Under the pieces are notes generated by a model. That model was not told the DNA's origin. It did not search any database and was given only the letters and a program-made list of their open reading frames with translations. Below are positions 36,539 to 45,241 of a stretch of 64,000 bases of DNA, piece after piece. Numbering within the stretch: the stretch's first letter is position 1; each line of letters opens with the position of its first letter. Position numbers and translations under genes: made by a program. Source of the stretch: Microlunatus kandeliicorticis (lineage in GTDB: Bacteria; Actinomycetota; Actinomycetes; Propionibacteriales; Propionibacteriaceae); assembly GCF_014137855.1 (NCBI RefSeq), contig NZ_JACGWT010000001.1, positions 434,001-498,000 on the forward strand. Reading direction: 5' to 3'.

Positions 36539-37519
36539 TCAGCGGTCGGTCGGCCGGACCCGGACGGTCAGAGCCTGCGGGACCACCTCGGCGACCAGCC
36601 GGGTGCAGTGCCCGATCGGGTCCCCGTCGAGCTCGTAGGCCTCCTCGTGGTCGACGGTGATCTCCACCCGCCGCCCGCTGAGCAGGTCGAACGCCTCGTC
36701 CTCGTGGTGCCGCCGGAACAGCACCTCGAGCAGCAGCTTGAGCCGGCCGGGCTGGGACTTGGGCGAGGCGACCAGCACGTCGAGCCGGCCGTCGTCGGGC
36801 TCGGCGTCGGGGATCAGCGGGATCTGCGCCTGCAGGTAGCCGACGTTGCCGACCAGCATCAGCACGGCCTCGCGGTCGAAGGTCTCGATCTTCTTGTCCT
36901 CGCGGCGCCGGCCCTTGTCGAGCACGATGTGCGCCTTGAGCGGCGGGCGGTCGGCGTTCTGGATGGCCGAGAACACGTAGGCGGCCGATCCCATCACCCG
37001 CTTGAGGTCGGGGTTGGCCGACTCCATCACCACCGCGTCGGCGCCGATCCCGGCCATCACCGCGAAGTGGTCGGGCTCGCCGTCGTCGGCGCTGATCCGC
37101 ACCAGGTCGATCCGTCGTTCACCCTCGCCGACCGCAACCTCGAGGGCCTCGTCGAGCTTCTGCGGCAGGTCGAGGTTCCGGGCCAGCAGGTTGGCCGTCC
37201 CCATCGGCAGCACGCCGAGCGCGATGTCGCTCTCGCCGAGCCCGGCGGCGACCATCCGGACGGTGCCGTCACCGCCGGCGGCCAGCACCAGTCCGACGCC
37301 GGCCTCGCGGGCCTGTGCGGTCATCGCCCGGCCGGGGTCGTCCTCGGTGGTCTCGAGCCAGAGCGGCTCCTCGTATCCGGCGCCGGTGAGCGCCGCCGTG
37401 ACGGTGCGGCGGAACTCCTCGCGGGCGTCGTCGTCGTCGAACTTGGAGGGGTTGACCACCACGGCCGCCCCGCGGCGGTCCTGCCCCGGCCCGCCGGCCG
37501 GGGTGCTGTCGGGGCTCAC
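36539..37519 (-). CDS. Diacylglycerol kinase-family lipid kinase
   Basis: The 326-residue protein is a DAGK_cat/YegS-type kinase: VVVNPSKFDDDDA at the start, VLAAGGDGTVRMVAAGL (G-G-D-G-T motif), and VLPMGTANLLARNLDLP. The C-terminal half shows VMAGIGADAVVM and VNPDL-type lid segments, with DGRLDVLVASPKSQPGRL near the end. Members phosphorylate diacylglycerol, sphingosine or related lipids at the membrane face. GTG 37519 overlaps the VOC gene's stop by 4 bp, so the two genes are coupled. Confidence 0.91.
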   Translation of the reverse strand: MSPDSTPAGGPGQDRRGAAVVVNPSKFDDDDAREEFRRTVTAALTGAGYEEPLWLETTEDDPGRAMTAQAREAGVGLVLAAGGDGTVRMVAAGLGESDIALGVLPMGTANLLARNLDLPQKLDEALEVAVGEGERRIDLVRISADDGEPDHFAVMAGIGADAVVMESANPDLKRVMGSAAYVFSAIQNADRPPLKAHIVLDKGRRREDKKIETFDREAVLMLVGNVGYLQAQIPLIPDAEPDDGRLDVLVASPKSQPGRLKLLLEVLFRRHHEDEAFDLLSGRRVEITVDHEEAYELDGDPIGHCTRLVAEVVPQALTVRVRPTDR

Positions 37520-37968
37520 GCGACGGCTCCGGTCACCAGGTGGGCGTAGGGGTCGGTGCGCTCGCGGCCGCCGCGCAGGACGCAGAACTCGTTGCCCTCG
37601 GGATCGGCGAGCACCATCCAGCCCCGTCCGTCGTCGAGCCGCCGGTCGTCGACCTCGGTGGCGCCGAGCGCCAGCACCCGGTCGATCTCCTCGTCACGCG
37701 TCCGGTCGGTCGGGGCCAGATCGAGGTGCACCCGGTTGCGGACCTGCTTGGCGTCGGGCACCGCGATGAACAGCAGCCGGGTCCGGCCGTCCGGGGAGAA
37801 GATCATGCACTCCTCGTGGTCGGGCTGGTTCGGGTCCTGTGGGTCCTCGGCCATCCCGAGCACCGCACCCCAGAACCTCGCCTGACCGTAGGGATCCCGG
37901 GCGTTGACGGTGGTGTGCGAGATGCGGCTGGTCACGAGCGAAGTCTGCTGCATCAGCCTCAGCATCAC
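37516..37968 (-). CDS. VOC (glyoxalase/bleomycin resistance-like) family protein
   Basis: About 145-150 residues with the VOC beta-alpha-beta-beta-beta layout: SRISHTTVNARDPYGQARFWGAVLGM, MIFSPDGRTRLLFIAVPD, NRVHLDLAP (metal-binding His region), and GRGWMVLADPEGNEFCVLRGG (Asp-Pro-Glu-Gly-Asn-Glu-F-C). It is the actinobacterial glyoxalase-like type of unknown substrate. Several in-frame starts exist between 37968 and 37935; the conserved domain begins near VTSRIS, so the first few residues are uncertain. It directly precedes the lipid kinase gene with a 4-bp overlap and follows an ABC exporter. Confidence 0.85.
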   Translation of the reverse strand: MMLRLMQQTSLVTSRISHTTVNARDPYGQARFWGAVLGMAEDPQDPNQPDHEECMIFSPDGRTRLLFIAVPDAKQVRNRVHLDLAPTDRTRDEEIDRVLALGATEVDDRRLDDGRGWMVLADPEGNEFCVLRGGRERTDPYAHLVTGAVA

Positions 37969-37969
37969 C

Positions 37970-39322
37970 TCAGGAGGTACGGCTGACCAGCGCCTCGTCG
38001 CGCGCCCGGGTGCGGGCGGTGGCCACGGTGGCGACCAGCGGCTGGCTGAGTCCGACCGCCGCGGTCACCAGCAGCACCGAGACGACGATGCCACCGAGGA
38101 AGACCGCCACCCCGCCCGGATCCGACCAGGCCAGCGGGATCCCGATCGGCGCGATGATGATCAGCGAGGTCGCCGCGGCGATGGCCACCGACGCGGTCAG
38201 CGGCAGCCAGGTCTCACGCAGCCGGGCGGCGCGCAGGACCGTCAGGTCGGTGCCGGCCAGGTGGAGCAGCGCGTACTGGTCGCGCTGGTCGAGCAGCCGG
38301 GACGCCTGGCTGACCCCGCTGGACACGGCGGCCAGCACGGCGGCGATCACCAGGGTGAGGATCGCGCCGGTCATCAGGTCGGTGCCGAGCATCGCGCCCT
38401 CGGCGTCGCCCCGGCTGCCGGTGGCGTCGTGCAGGGCGGGGGCGATCGACAGCACGCCTGCGACGAAGGTGGCCAGGGTGACCCCGGCGACCGTCCGCCA
38501 GGCGCTCCTCGGGTCGTCCACCAGCCGCCGGGCGGCCAGCAGCATCGGGACCGTCCGGGCCCGGCCGGCAGCGATCCGGCCGACCACACCGAGGACGAAC
38601 GGCCCGAGCAGGTTGAGGATCGCGAAGCAGATCCCCAGCACCACGAGGATCCCGGTCATCGCGGCGACGGTGGTCACGGTGCGGAACAGCGGGGCCCAGG
38701 CCGCCAGCACGACGACGGCGACGACCACCCGGAGCCAGCTCAGCCGGCTGGGGGTGGTGCGCCGGGCGACGCCGAGCGGGCTGATCACCACCTTCGCGAG
38801 GCTGAGCGCGGCGGAGACCACGGCGAGGGCGACCACGCCGGCCACGGCACCGAGCAGCAGCGGCCAGCCGACCCAGAGCTCGGCCCAGGCGAACGGGCGT
38901 CCCTGGAAGTGCAGCAGCGCGATCCCCGGCAGGGCGACCAGATAGAGCCCGACGCCGAGCACGGCACCGGCCAGCGCCTGGGCGGCGGCGTCGACCACGG
39001 CCATCGCCCCGACCTGGCCGCCGGTCATCCCGGCCAGCCGGAGCGCAGCGAGCCGCTCGTCGCGGCGCGCGACGCTGAGCCGGGCCGCCGCACCGCCGAG
39101 GGTGAGGATCGGGACCATCAGGATCACCGTGGCGGTCTCGGCCAGCACGACGTAGAACGAGCCGATGCCGGTGTCGCCGCGGCCGAGGAAGGCGTGGAGC
39201 CCGCCGAGCACGGTGAGCAGCACCCCGGTGGTCACGGTGAAGGCGGTCAGGGTGAGCGCGATGGTGAGGCGTTGGGCTTCCTGGCGCCGGAGCAGCCGCC
39301 ACCAGAGCCTGAGCGCGATCAC
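37970..39322 (-). CDS. FtsX-like ABC transporter permease
   Basis: The 450-residue membrane protein has about ten hydrophobic segments and a C-terminal half typical of MacB/FtsX-type permeases in actinobacteria (GGAAARLSVARRDERLAALRLAGMTGGQVGAM, and DQRDQYALLHLAGTDLTVLRAARLRE, the two R-x-L-A/G-x-x-x-x-x-L coupling segments). The first repeat begins after an initial helix. It pairs with the ATPase immediately upstream (4-bp overlap). Such exporters move lipids, peptides or antibiotics or sense cell-wall stress; nothing here identifies the cargo. Confidence 0.88.
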   Translation of the reverse strand: MIALRLWWRLLRRQEAQRLTIALTLTAFTVTTGVLLTVLGGLHAFLGRGDTGIGSFYVVLAETATVILMVPILTLGGAAARLSVARRDERLAALRLAGMTGGQVGAMAVVDAAAQALAGAVLGVGLYLVALPGIALLHFQGRPFAWAELWVGWPLLLGAVAGVVALAVVSAALSLAKVVISPLGVARRTTPSRLSWLRVVVAVVVLAAWAPLFRTVTTVAAMTGILVVLGICFAILNLLGPFVLGVVGRIAAGRARTVPMLLAARRLVDDPRSAWRTVAGVTLATFVAGVLSIAPALHDATGSRGDAEGAMLGTDLMTGAILTLVIAAVLAAVSSGVSQASRLLDQRDQYALLHLAGTDLTVLRAARLRETWLPLTASVAIAAATSLIIIAPIGIPLAWSDPGGVAVFLGGIVVSVLLVTAAVGLSQPLVATVATARTRARDEALVSRTS

Positions 39323-40077
39323 CGGGCCACCGCCGTCGCGGCCTGGGGACGGTGGTGCTCGGCGACGATCCGGCCGTCGGCCATGGTCACCGTGCGGGCG
39401 CAGGTGCGGGCCACGCCGGGGTCGTGGGTGACGACCACCAGCGCGGCGCCGGTGGCAACGACAGCGTGCTCGAGCAGCCCCATCACCTCGGCGCCGGTGC
39501 GCTGGTCGAGCGCGCCGGTGGGCTCGTCGGCGAAGACGATCCGCGGTTCGGTGACCAGGGCGCGGGCGATCGCGACCCGCTGGAGCTGGCCGCCGGAGAG
39601 CTCGCCCGGGCGGCGGCGTTCCATCCCGGCCAACCCGAGCCGGCCGAGCCAGACGTCGGCCCGACCGACGGCCTCGCGCAGCGACAGCCCGCCGAGCATC
39701 AGCGGCAGCGCGACGTTCTCGTTCGCGGGCAGCTCGGCGAGCAGCTGACCGCTCTGGAAGACGAAGCCGAAGTCATCGCGGCGGAGCCGGGTGCGCAGCC
39801 GGTCGGAGAGCGTGGTGAGGTCGGTGCCCTGGTACTGGACGTGGCCGCTGCTCGGCCGGACGATCCCGGCCAGGCAGTGCAGCAGCGAGGTCTTGCCCGA
39901 GCCCGAAGGCCCCATCACCGCCAGCGAGCCGGGGTGGACGTCGAGGTCGACGCCGGCCAGCGCGTGCACGGTCGAGGGGCCGCTGCCGTAGGTCATGGTC
40001 AGCCCGCGGCCGCTGATCACCGGGGCGGAGCGGTGGCCGGTGGTCGGCGGCTGGGTGGTCGGGGTGGTGTCGATCAT
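39319..40077 (-). CDS. ABC transporter ATP-binding protein (MacB/LolD type)
   Basis: The 252-residue ATPase contains Walker A GPSGSGKTSLL, Q-loop FVFQSGQLLAELPANENVALPLML, signature LSGGQLQRVAIARALV, Walker B RIVFADEPTGALDQRTG and H-loop VVVTHDPGVA. The start at ATG 40077 gives the normal length and places the first strand VISGRGLTMTYGSG correctly; the frame is open further upstream without conserved sequence. The gene is first in a two-gene exporter operon with the FtsX-like permease. Confidence 0.93.
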   Translation of the reverse strand: MIDTTPTTQPPTTGHRSAPVISGRGLTMTYGSGPSTVHALAGVDLDVHPGSLAVMGPSGSGKTSLLHCLAGIVRPSSGHVQYQGTDLTTLSDRLRTRLRRDDFGFVFQSGQLLAELPANENVALPLMLGGLSLREAVGRADVWLGRLGLAGMERRRPGELSGGQLQRVAIARALVTEPRIVFADEPTGALDQRTGAEVMGLLEHAVVATGAALVVVTHDPGVARTCARTVTMADGRIVAEHHRPQAATAVAR

Positions 40078-40223
40078 GATCAGCAGTCTGGTCAGCGACG
40101 GCCCGGCGGCCATCCGGCGACGGTGCCGACCTCGGGGGCGGTCGGTGCGACTCGGGAGCACCCGGGCGCAGACTGTGGTCGTAGCCGGGCGGGCGCGTCC
40201 GGCGGCGACGCGAGGAGGCGGCG

Positions 40224-41063
40224 ATGGAGCTCGGGTGGGACCTGCCGGTGTGCGCGACCTGCGCGGTGCAGTACGAGGCGGACGCCGACCGGGCGCACTG
40301 CCCGGTCTGCGAGGACGAGCGGCAGTACGTCGGACCGGACGGCCAGCAGTGGACGACGCTCCGCGAGCTGGCCGAGTCCGGGCACCGCACCGAGCTCCGC
40401 GAGGAGGTGACCGGGCTGTGGGGCGTCGGGACCACGCCGGCGGTGGCCATCGGCCAGCGGGCGCTGCTGGTGCCGGGGGAGGGCGGCAACCTGCTCTGGG
40501 ACTGCACGCCCTATCTCGACGACGACACGGTGGCCGCGGTCGAGGCCCACGGCGGGATCGCGGCGATCGCGGTCTCGCACCCGCACTTCTTCTCCACGAT
40601 CAGCGACTGGAGCGCTGCGTTCGACGCGCCGGTCTGGGTGCACGCGAGCGACGCCCGTTGGCTGGGGCGCCGGTCCGGGGTGCGGACCTGGGACGGGGAG
40701 AGCGCCGGGGTGTTGCCGGGCCGGACGCTGCTCGACCTGGGGATGCACTTCCCGGGCGGCTCGGTGGTGCACTGGCCGGGGCTCGACGGCCGCGGCGCGC
40801 TCTGCACCGGCGACATCATCACGGTCGTCGCGGACCGGCGCTGGGCCAGCTTCATGTACAGCTATCCGAACCTGATCCCCGAACATCCCGACACCATCGC
40901 CCACGCGCTCGGCGTGCTCGAGCGGTTCGACTACGACTCCGTGTTCGGCGGCTGGTGGGGCAAGACGATGATCGGGGACGCCAAGACCAAGGTGCTCCGG
41001 TCAGCCCATCGCTACTTCGCCCACCTCGGCGCCGACCCCTCGGCCCTCCCGCCGCTGAGGTAG
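40224..41063 (+). CDS. MBL-fold metallo-hydrolase with N-terminal zinc-ribbon
   Basis: The 279-residue protein starts with a zinc-ribbon-like C-x2-C ... C-x2-C set (VCATCAVQYEADADRAHCPVCEDE), then a metallo-beta-lactamase domain: LLVPGEGGNLLWDC, AIAVSHPHFFS (the H-x-H region, here S-H-P-H), MHFPGGSVVHW and ALCTGDIITVV. The H-x-H-x-D-H motif is incomplete: no Asp-His follows. The substrate is unknown. GAGGAGGC precedes the ATG. The C-terminus borders a 29-bp tandem-repeat array. Confidence 0.83.
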   Translation: MELGWDLPVCATCAVQYEADADRAHCPVCEDERQYVGPDGQQWTTLRELAESGHRTELREEVTGLWGVGTTPAVAIGQRALLVPGEGGNLLWDCTPYLDDDTVAAVEAHGGIAAIAVSHPHFFSTISDWSAAFDAPVWVHASDARWLGRRSGVRTWDGESAGVLPGRTLLDLGMHFPGGSVVHWPGLDGRGALCTGDIITVVADRRWASFMYSYPNLIPEHPDTIAHALGVLERFDYDSVFGGWWGKTMIGDAKTKVLRSAHRYFAHLGADPSALPPLR

Positions 41064-41071
41064 TCGACGTG

Positions 41072-41296
41072 CGCTGAGCCCGTCGAAGCGCTCACCCGCG
41101 CGCTGAGCCTGTCGAAGCGCTGACCCGTGCGCTGAGCCTGTCGAAGCGCTGACCCGTGCGCTGAGCCTGTCGAAGCGCTGACCCGTGCGCTGAGCCTGTC
41201 GAAGCGCTGACCCGTGCGCTGAGCCTGTCGAAGCGCTGACCCGTGCGCTGAGCCTGTCGAAGCGCTCACCCGTGCGCTGAGCCTGTCGAAGCGCCG
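41072..41296. repeat. Tandem array of a 29-bp unit, eight copies
   Basis: Eight head-to-tail copies of a 29-bp unit start at 41072, 41101, 41130, 41159, 41188, 41217, 41246 and 41275. The core is CGCTGAGCCTGTCGAAGCG followed by CTGACCCGTG. Copies 2-6 are identical; copies 1 and 7 have single-base changes (CTCACCCG). It uses the same core as the dispersed repeats, and here it has expanded. It is not a CRISPR array because there are no variable spacers. Confidence 0.95.
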
Positions 41297-41383
41297 TCCA
41301 CAGCCCGCGCCGCCCCCGGAGCACCGACCGCTCCCTGTGCACGAGCCCGGACCCGCCGCGCGCCACCCGCCCACGGTGAGGGC

Positions 41384-41992
41384 ATGAACGCCGGACTCAT
41401 CGTCGTCGACCTCCTCGCGCCGCGCGGGGACGACGTGGTCAACCTCCGCGAGGACGTGCTGTCGCTCGCGCTCGACCAGCGGGCGTTCGGTCCGCGCCGG
41501 CTGCTGGTCGCCTTCGGCACCGAGGACGGTGAGCTGACCGCCCTCGCCCACGCGCGGAGGACCGACCCGCCCGATCTCGGGCTGGAGGCGTGTCTGTTCG
41601 AGTGGGCGACGGTCGACCTGCGTTCGCGGACCGCGATAGCTCTGAGCGACGAGCCGGTCGTGTCGGACCAACCGCTCCGGCCGATCGCGGAACGCCTGGC
41701 CCTGGCCCGTGGGCTGGCCGCGGGGTTCGGCGTACACCTGGTCGACTGGATCGCCTGCGACGACCAGTCCTACCGCTCGTTCGCGCTCAGCGTGGGCCAG
41801 CCGGAGGAGTGGTGGAGTCGACCCGAGCCCTGGCCGGAGCGGGTGGCGGTCCCGGGGACGGGACGGCTGTCAGCGATGCCCGGGTACGCCGACGGGCCGG
41901 CGCACCGGCACAGAGCGAAGCGCCGGCCGGGCGGTCGCGCCGGGCGCGTCGGGTCGGCGGCTGGGCCGCGAGCGACGCGGGGTCAGCGGTAG
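41384..41992 (+). CDS. Hypothetical protein
   Basis: The 202-residue product has a well-biased start ([37 protein letters not shown]) and a central [24 protein letters not shown] segment, but I do not recognise the family. The last 40 residues ([16 protein letters not shown]...) are basic and of low complexity, and the 3' end overlaps the convergent yajQ gene by 10 bp, so the true C-terminus may be shorter or disturbed. No signal peptide or membrane segment. Codon use fits the neighbours. It could also be a decayed gene. Confidence 0.55.
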   Translation: MNAGLIVVDLLAPRGDDVVNLREDVLSLALDQRAFGPRRLLVAFGTEDGELTALAHARRTDPPDLGLEACLFEWATVDLRSRTAIALSDEPVVSDQPLRPIAERLALARGLAAGFGVHLVDWIACDDQSYRSFALSVGQPEEWWSRPEPWPERVAVPGTGRLSAMPGYADGPAHRHRAKRRPGGRAGRVGSAAGPRATRGQR

Positions 41993-42474
41993 TTGGTGAA
42001 CTGCACCGCGAAGTCGTACTCCTGCTCCTTGACCAGCCGCTGCACGGTCTGCAGGTCGTCCCGGCTCTTGGAGGTGACGCGGAGCTCCTCGCCCTGGATC
42101 TGGGTCTTGACGCCCTTGGGTCCCTCGTCGCGGATGAGCTTGGAGACCTTCTTGGCGTTCTCGGAGCTGATGCCCTCGGTGATGGTCGCGGTGATCTTGA
42201 CCAGCTTGCCGGAGGTCCGGGGTTCGGCGGCCTCGAGCGCCTTGAGGCTGATCCCGCGCTTGACGAGCTTGGACTGGAAGACGTCGAGGACGGCGCGGAC
42301 CCGGTCCTCGGACACCGCCTCCATCTCGATCGCCTCGCCCGACCAGGCGATGGCCGCCTCGGTGTTCTTGAAGTCGAACCGCTGCCGGATCTCCTTGGCC
42401 GCCTGGTTCAGCGCGTTGTCGACCTCCTGGTGGTCGACCTTGCTGACGATGTCGAACGAGCTCTCCGAGGCCAT
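41983..42474 (-). CDS. yajQ: YajQ-family cyclic-di-GMP/nucleotide-binding protein
   Basis: The 163-residue protein matches YajQ over its whole length: [92 protein letters not shown], ending in VQFTNYR. YajQ proteins have two ferredoxin-like folds; in some bacteria they bind cyclic-di-GMP or tRNA/GTP and alter transcription. The start at ATG 42474 gives the standard N-terminus; the frame extends upstream into the tRNA without conserved sequence. Confidence 0.95.
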   Translation of the reverse strand: MASESSFDIVSKVDHQEVDNALNQAAKEIRQRFDFKNTEAAIAWSGEAIEMEAVSEDRVRAVLDVFQSKLVKRGISLKALEAAEPRTSGKLVKITATITEGISSENAKKVSKLIRDEGPKGVKTQIQGEELRVTSKSRDDLQTVQRLVKEQEYDFAVQFTNYR

Positions 42475-42629
42475 CGGGCTTCCTCTCACGGTCGGCGGCG
42501 GCTGGGCAGGGTCATTGTGCCCGGAGCCGGCCCGACCCTTCACCACGGTCGGCACCGTCCCGATCCGACTTGGGCGAGCCCGCCCGGGCTTGCTATCGTT
42601 CTGCGTCGCGGCGCCTCCGGGTGTTGCAC

Positions 42630-42714
42630 GGCAGGTTGCCCGAGTGGCCAAAGGGAGCGGACTGTAAATCCGTCGGCTCAGCCTACGAAGGTTCGAATCC
42701 TTCACCTGCCACCA
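42630..42714 (+). tRNA. tRNA-Tyr (GTA)
   Basis: Acceptor arms GGCAGGT / ACCTGCC pair perfectly and the gene-encoded ACCA follows. The anticodon stem-loop GCGGACTGTAAATCCGT contains GTA (Tyr). A long variable arm follows, as expected of a class II tRNA-Tyr, and the T arm GAAGGTTCGAATCCTTC is complete. The 3' half is the likely integration site of the island that starts immediately downstream, with an integrase gene facing it 194 bp away. Confidence 0.96.
42690..42714 (+). other. Probable attL within the 3' end of tRNA-Tyr
   Basis: Tyrosine recombinases commonly insert into the T-arm/acceptor end of tRNA genes and rebuild the tRNA with identical sequence. Here the T arm and acceptor of tRNA-Tyr are intact and followed at once by non-core genes headed by an integrase. 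The matching copy (attR) was not found in the rest of the window, so the exact core length is unknown. Confidence 0.5.
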
Positions 42715-42821
42715 CGCGTGAAACAGCCTCTGGCCAGGCCGGATACTCTCCGGCCGGTCGATGCGGCTGTCTGGCTGTGAACGGCCGGATCCGGCTCCGG
42801 CCGGAAGTTTTCTCCCAATGC

Positions 42822-42875
42822 TCTCCCACGGGAGACGCGCCCTGAGGAGCCCGGAGCGCCAGCGGAGGGCGTCTC
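42822..42875 (-). terminator. Hairpins downstream of the integrase gene
   Basis: TCTCCC-AC-GGGAGA (42822-42835) and GAGACGCGCCCT (42832-42843) with AGGGCGTCTC (42866-42875) are two partly overlapping inverted repeats in the 193-bp gap between the tRNA and the integrase stop. They can end the minus-strand integrase transcript before it enters the tRNA. The rest of this gap holds nothing recognisable. Confidence 0.4.
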
Positions 42876-42907
42876 GAAGGGCACGGCCGACGGTTCAACC
42901 CGACCGG

Positions 42908-44296
42908 TCAGGTGGTCGCGTCCAGGATCTTCTGCAGGCTCGCCGACTGGGTGCCGTCGACGCACTTCGCGTAGACGCGGAGTAGCACCATCACGCTGTG
43001 CCCGGCCCACGCGGCGACCTGGGCGGGATCGCCGGTCGCCTTCAGCCAGGTCGACACGGCGGCGTGGCGCAGTGAGTAGGGGACTCCCATCAGGGGTGAG
43101 TCGGCTTCCTCGGGTGTGAAGGCGGCGGCCCGCGCCTCGTGGAAGATCCGCAGGTAGGTTCGATCGGTGACGGCGCCGCCGTGCATTCCCACGAAGAGGT
43201 GGCCGTCGGCTGAATAGCCGAATCGGTCGAGGTGGCGGCGGAGCATCTCGGCGAGTTCGGGGTGCATGGGCACGCTCCGGCTGTCGCCGCTGGCGCGGTG
43301 CTTGAGCGGTGCCTGCTCCCTCGGCCGGCCGCTCTCGGTCCACCGGCTTCCTGACCTGGGCACGGAGTGGGTGAGTTGGATCTCGCCCCAGCGGTTCGAG
43401 TTCGCCCCGGGCAGCCGGCTCAGGTTGCTCATGCGCAGCTCTGCCGCTTCCTCCGGCCGCATGCCGGCGTAGTACATGCAGCCGAAGAAGGCGGCCAGGC
43501 GCGCGCCGCGATCGCTGTGCTGATCGACTGCGGTCAGGAATCGGCGCGCCTGCTCGGCGTTCACCACGATCCTCGGATCGACCGAGGAGACGGAGCGTGG
43601 TCGCGTCCACTTCACGTAGGTCAGCGGGTTGACCGCGATGACGCCGGTCTCGCAGGCGTGGTCGAGTGCGTTGTAGATCACAGCCCGCTTGCGGGTCGCC
43701 GTGCTCGGTGCGGCGCTGCCGCCTGACTTCGTCTGGCTCAACCTGACCAGCACCTCGCGGACGAGCTTCGCGCCGGCTGCACGGTCGCCGATCGCGTCCA
43801 TCCGGCTCGTGTTGCGTCGGAGCCATGCGAGCGCGTGCGCGGTCTGGCGGTCTGGATCCGCCTCCGGCTTGGCGAGTGCGGTGCTGAACGCCCATCGCAT
43901 CGCGGCCCGGAGCTGCTCGCGGTCGGGACCGTCGCTCTTGGTGATCAAGGCCTCGGTGGCGTCGGTGAGCGACTCTGCGATGCCCCGTCGGTGGTTCGGG
44001 GAGGCCCGTGACCATTTGCTGGCGGCGTAGGACTCGGCGAAGGCGAACCAGGTGATCTTCTGACCCGGGCGTTGCCACGCTGCTGGCTCGCCGGTGTCCA
44101 CGCGGAACGCCTCACCGCGACGCGCGACCGCGATCAGCTCGGCACGGAAGGCGTCGGCCTGAGTGCGGGTCCCGAAACTGCGCCGATGGAGCTGCCGATC
44201 GACCCGCCAGCAGACGCGGAACGAGGAAATCTTGCCCTCAGCGGTCTTCCGCTTCTCGAGGTTCTGAACCCGCGCGTCGTAGGAAAGTTCAGCCAC
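42908..44296 (-). CDS. Tyrosine recombinase / integrase
   Basis: The 462-residue protein has an N-terminal arm-binding part (VCWRVDRQLHRRSFGTRTQADAFRAELI), a core-binding helical domain and a C-terminal catalytic domain. Active-site residues visible are Arg in YAGMRPEEAAELR, the box YSLRHAAVSTWL (Tyr in place of the usual first His, then the second Arg), His in WAGHSV and Tyr in RVYAKC. It would insert and excise the island at tRNA-Tyr. GTG 44296 is chosen because the family's first residues V-A-E-L-S-Y-D-A-R-V start there and it overlaps the excisionase-like gene by 8 bp, which couples the two. Confidence 0.93.
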   Translation of the reverse strand: MAELSYDARVQNLEKRKTAEGKISSFRVCWRVDRQLHRRSFGTRTQADAFRAELIAVARRGEAFRVDTGEPAAWQRPGQKITWFAFAESYAASKWSRASPNHRRGIAESLTDATEALITKSDGPDREQLRAAMRWAFSTALAKPEADPDRQTAHALAWLRRNTSRMDAIGDRAAGAKLVREVLVRLSQTKSGGSAAPSTATRKRAVIYNALDHACETGVIAVNPLTYVKWTRPRSVSSVDPRIVVNAEQARRFLTAVDQHSDRGARLAAFFGCMYYAGMRPEEAAELRMSNLSRLPGANSNRWGEIQLTHSVPRSGSRWTESGRPREQAPLKHRASGDSRSVPMHPELAEMLRRHLDRFGYSADGHLFVGMHGGAVTDRTYLRIFHEARAAAFTPEEADSPLMGVPYSLRHAAVSTWLKATGDPAQVAAWAGHSVMVLLRVYAKCVDGTQSASLQKILDATT

Positions 44297-44537
44297 CGAA
44301 TCCTTCCTCGTGTTCGGCGAGCCAGGCGTCGAGGTCGCTGCGGCGGATCCGGAGGTCACCATTCGGCAGCTTGATGCAGCGCGGTGCGTGTCCCTTGGAT
44401 CGCCAGTCATAGAACGTCGATCGGGCGATCTGCAACTCGTCGCAGAGCTGGGCGAGGGTGAGCTTGTCGAGCCGGTACTCGCTGCCTCGCACACCGGCTG
44501 TGCCGTTGATCGGAGTCGGTCGGGCGGTGGTGGTCAT
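44289..44537 (-). CDS. Excisionase-like helix-turn-helix (MerR/AlpA type) protein
   Basis: The 82-residue protein is a winged-HTH DNA-binding domain of the excisionase type: LTLAQLCDELQIARSTFYDWRSKGHAPRCIKLPNGDLRIRRSDLDAWL. The R-S-T-F-Y-D-W helix reads DNA, and the L-P-N-G-D-L-R-I-R-R-S-D-L wing is typical. Its place directly before the integrase (8-bp overlap) is the usual position of an excisionase gene. It may direct excision or repress the integrase. Confidence 0.88.
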   Translation of the reverse strand: MTTTARPTPINGTAGVRGSEYRLDKLTLAQLCDELQIARSTFYDWRSKGHAPRCIKLPNGDLRIRRSDLDAWLAEHEEGFGG

Positions 44538-45241
44538 TCGTCGCCATCCTCGGTCCGGACGGGAGCGATCGTGACGTTGGGAAGGGGCACAACGGCGTGA
44601 GCTCGCATCCAGCTCTCGTCGACCAGCGGGTCGCCGAGCGGGTCGGCGTTCAAGATCGACTTGGTCTCGCCGTCCCACCAGAGCGACTCGGGATCGGCGT
44701 CGCTGATCACGGTAACGCTGGTCCGGAGCCGGAGCTCGCTGACCACAGCGGTCACTACCGTCTCGAAGCGCTCTGCGTACTCCGCGTAGCTCAGGTGGTA
44801 GCGCCGCTCGAGGCTCGCTGCGTCGCGGTCGTAGTCATCGGCTCGCGGGTCGTCGTCGGTGAGGTCTGGATACCGGTCGCCGAGGAGTTCGACCGCATCC
44901 GCGAGGCCCAACAGCCCGGGATGCAGGACGCCGTCCTCGACCAGCTGGGCGACGTTGAGCGGAACGGTCACCGCTTCGGTGCGCAGCCTGATCCAGTGCG
45001 AGGGGTCGTCGCCCATGGCGCCCGACAACAGGCTGGAGATGCGGGAAGACTCCCAGGAGGCCGGCCGACCGGACAGGAGCAGGTCGGGCCCGCCGACGTT
45101 GGCCGCGGCCGCAGCCAGGGAGTAGGTGAGGATGTCGGCGAAGTCGGTACCGCTCGCGTGGGTGAGGGTGTGCCGCGCGATCGCAGTCAGCAGTCCCGTC
45201 AGACGATCGGCGGCGTCACCCGTCGACTCGAACGCGCTCAC
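44534..45241 (-). CDS. Hypothetical mobile-element protein
   Basis: The 235-residue acidic protein is not one I recognise. It is predicted to be mainly helical in its first half (TGLLTAIARHTLTHASGTDFADILTYSLAAAAANVG) and has a central acidic segment (DLTDDDPRADDYDRDA), followed by a mixed alpha/beta end. No signal peptide, membrane helix or catalytic motif is visible. It overlaps both neighbours by 4 bp (WhiB-like upstream, excisionase-like downstream), so it is part of the integrase operon and probably an element-specific function. Confidence 0.75.
   Translation of the reverse strand: MSAFESTGDAADRLTGLLTAIARHTLTHASGTDFADILTYSLAAAAANVGGPDLLLSGRPASWESSRISSLLSGAMGDDPSHWIRLRTEAVTVPLNVAQLVEDGVLHPGLLGLADAVELLGDRYPDLTDDDPRADDYDRDAASLERRYHLSYAEYAERFETVVTAVVSELRLRTSVTVISDADPESLWWDGETKSILNADPLGDPLVDESWMRAHAVVPLPNVTIAPVRTEDGDE

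Noticed and set aside
41072-41296. Possible CRISPR array
   Set aside because: The copies are head-to-tail without unique spacers and no cas genes are present.
42761-44678. Plus-strand open frames opposite the integrase
   Set aside because: Antisense shadows; the integrase reading frame has catalytic residues and overlaps the excisionase-like gene.
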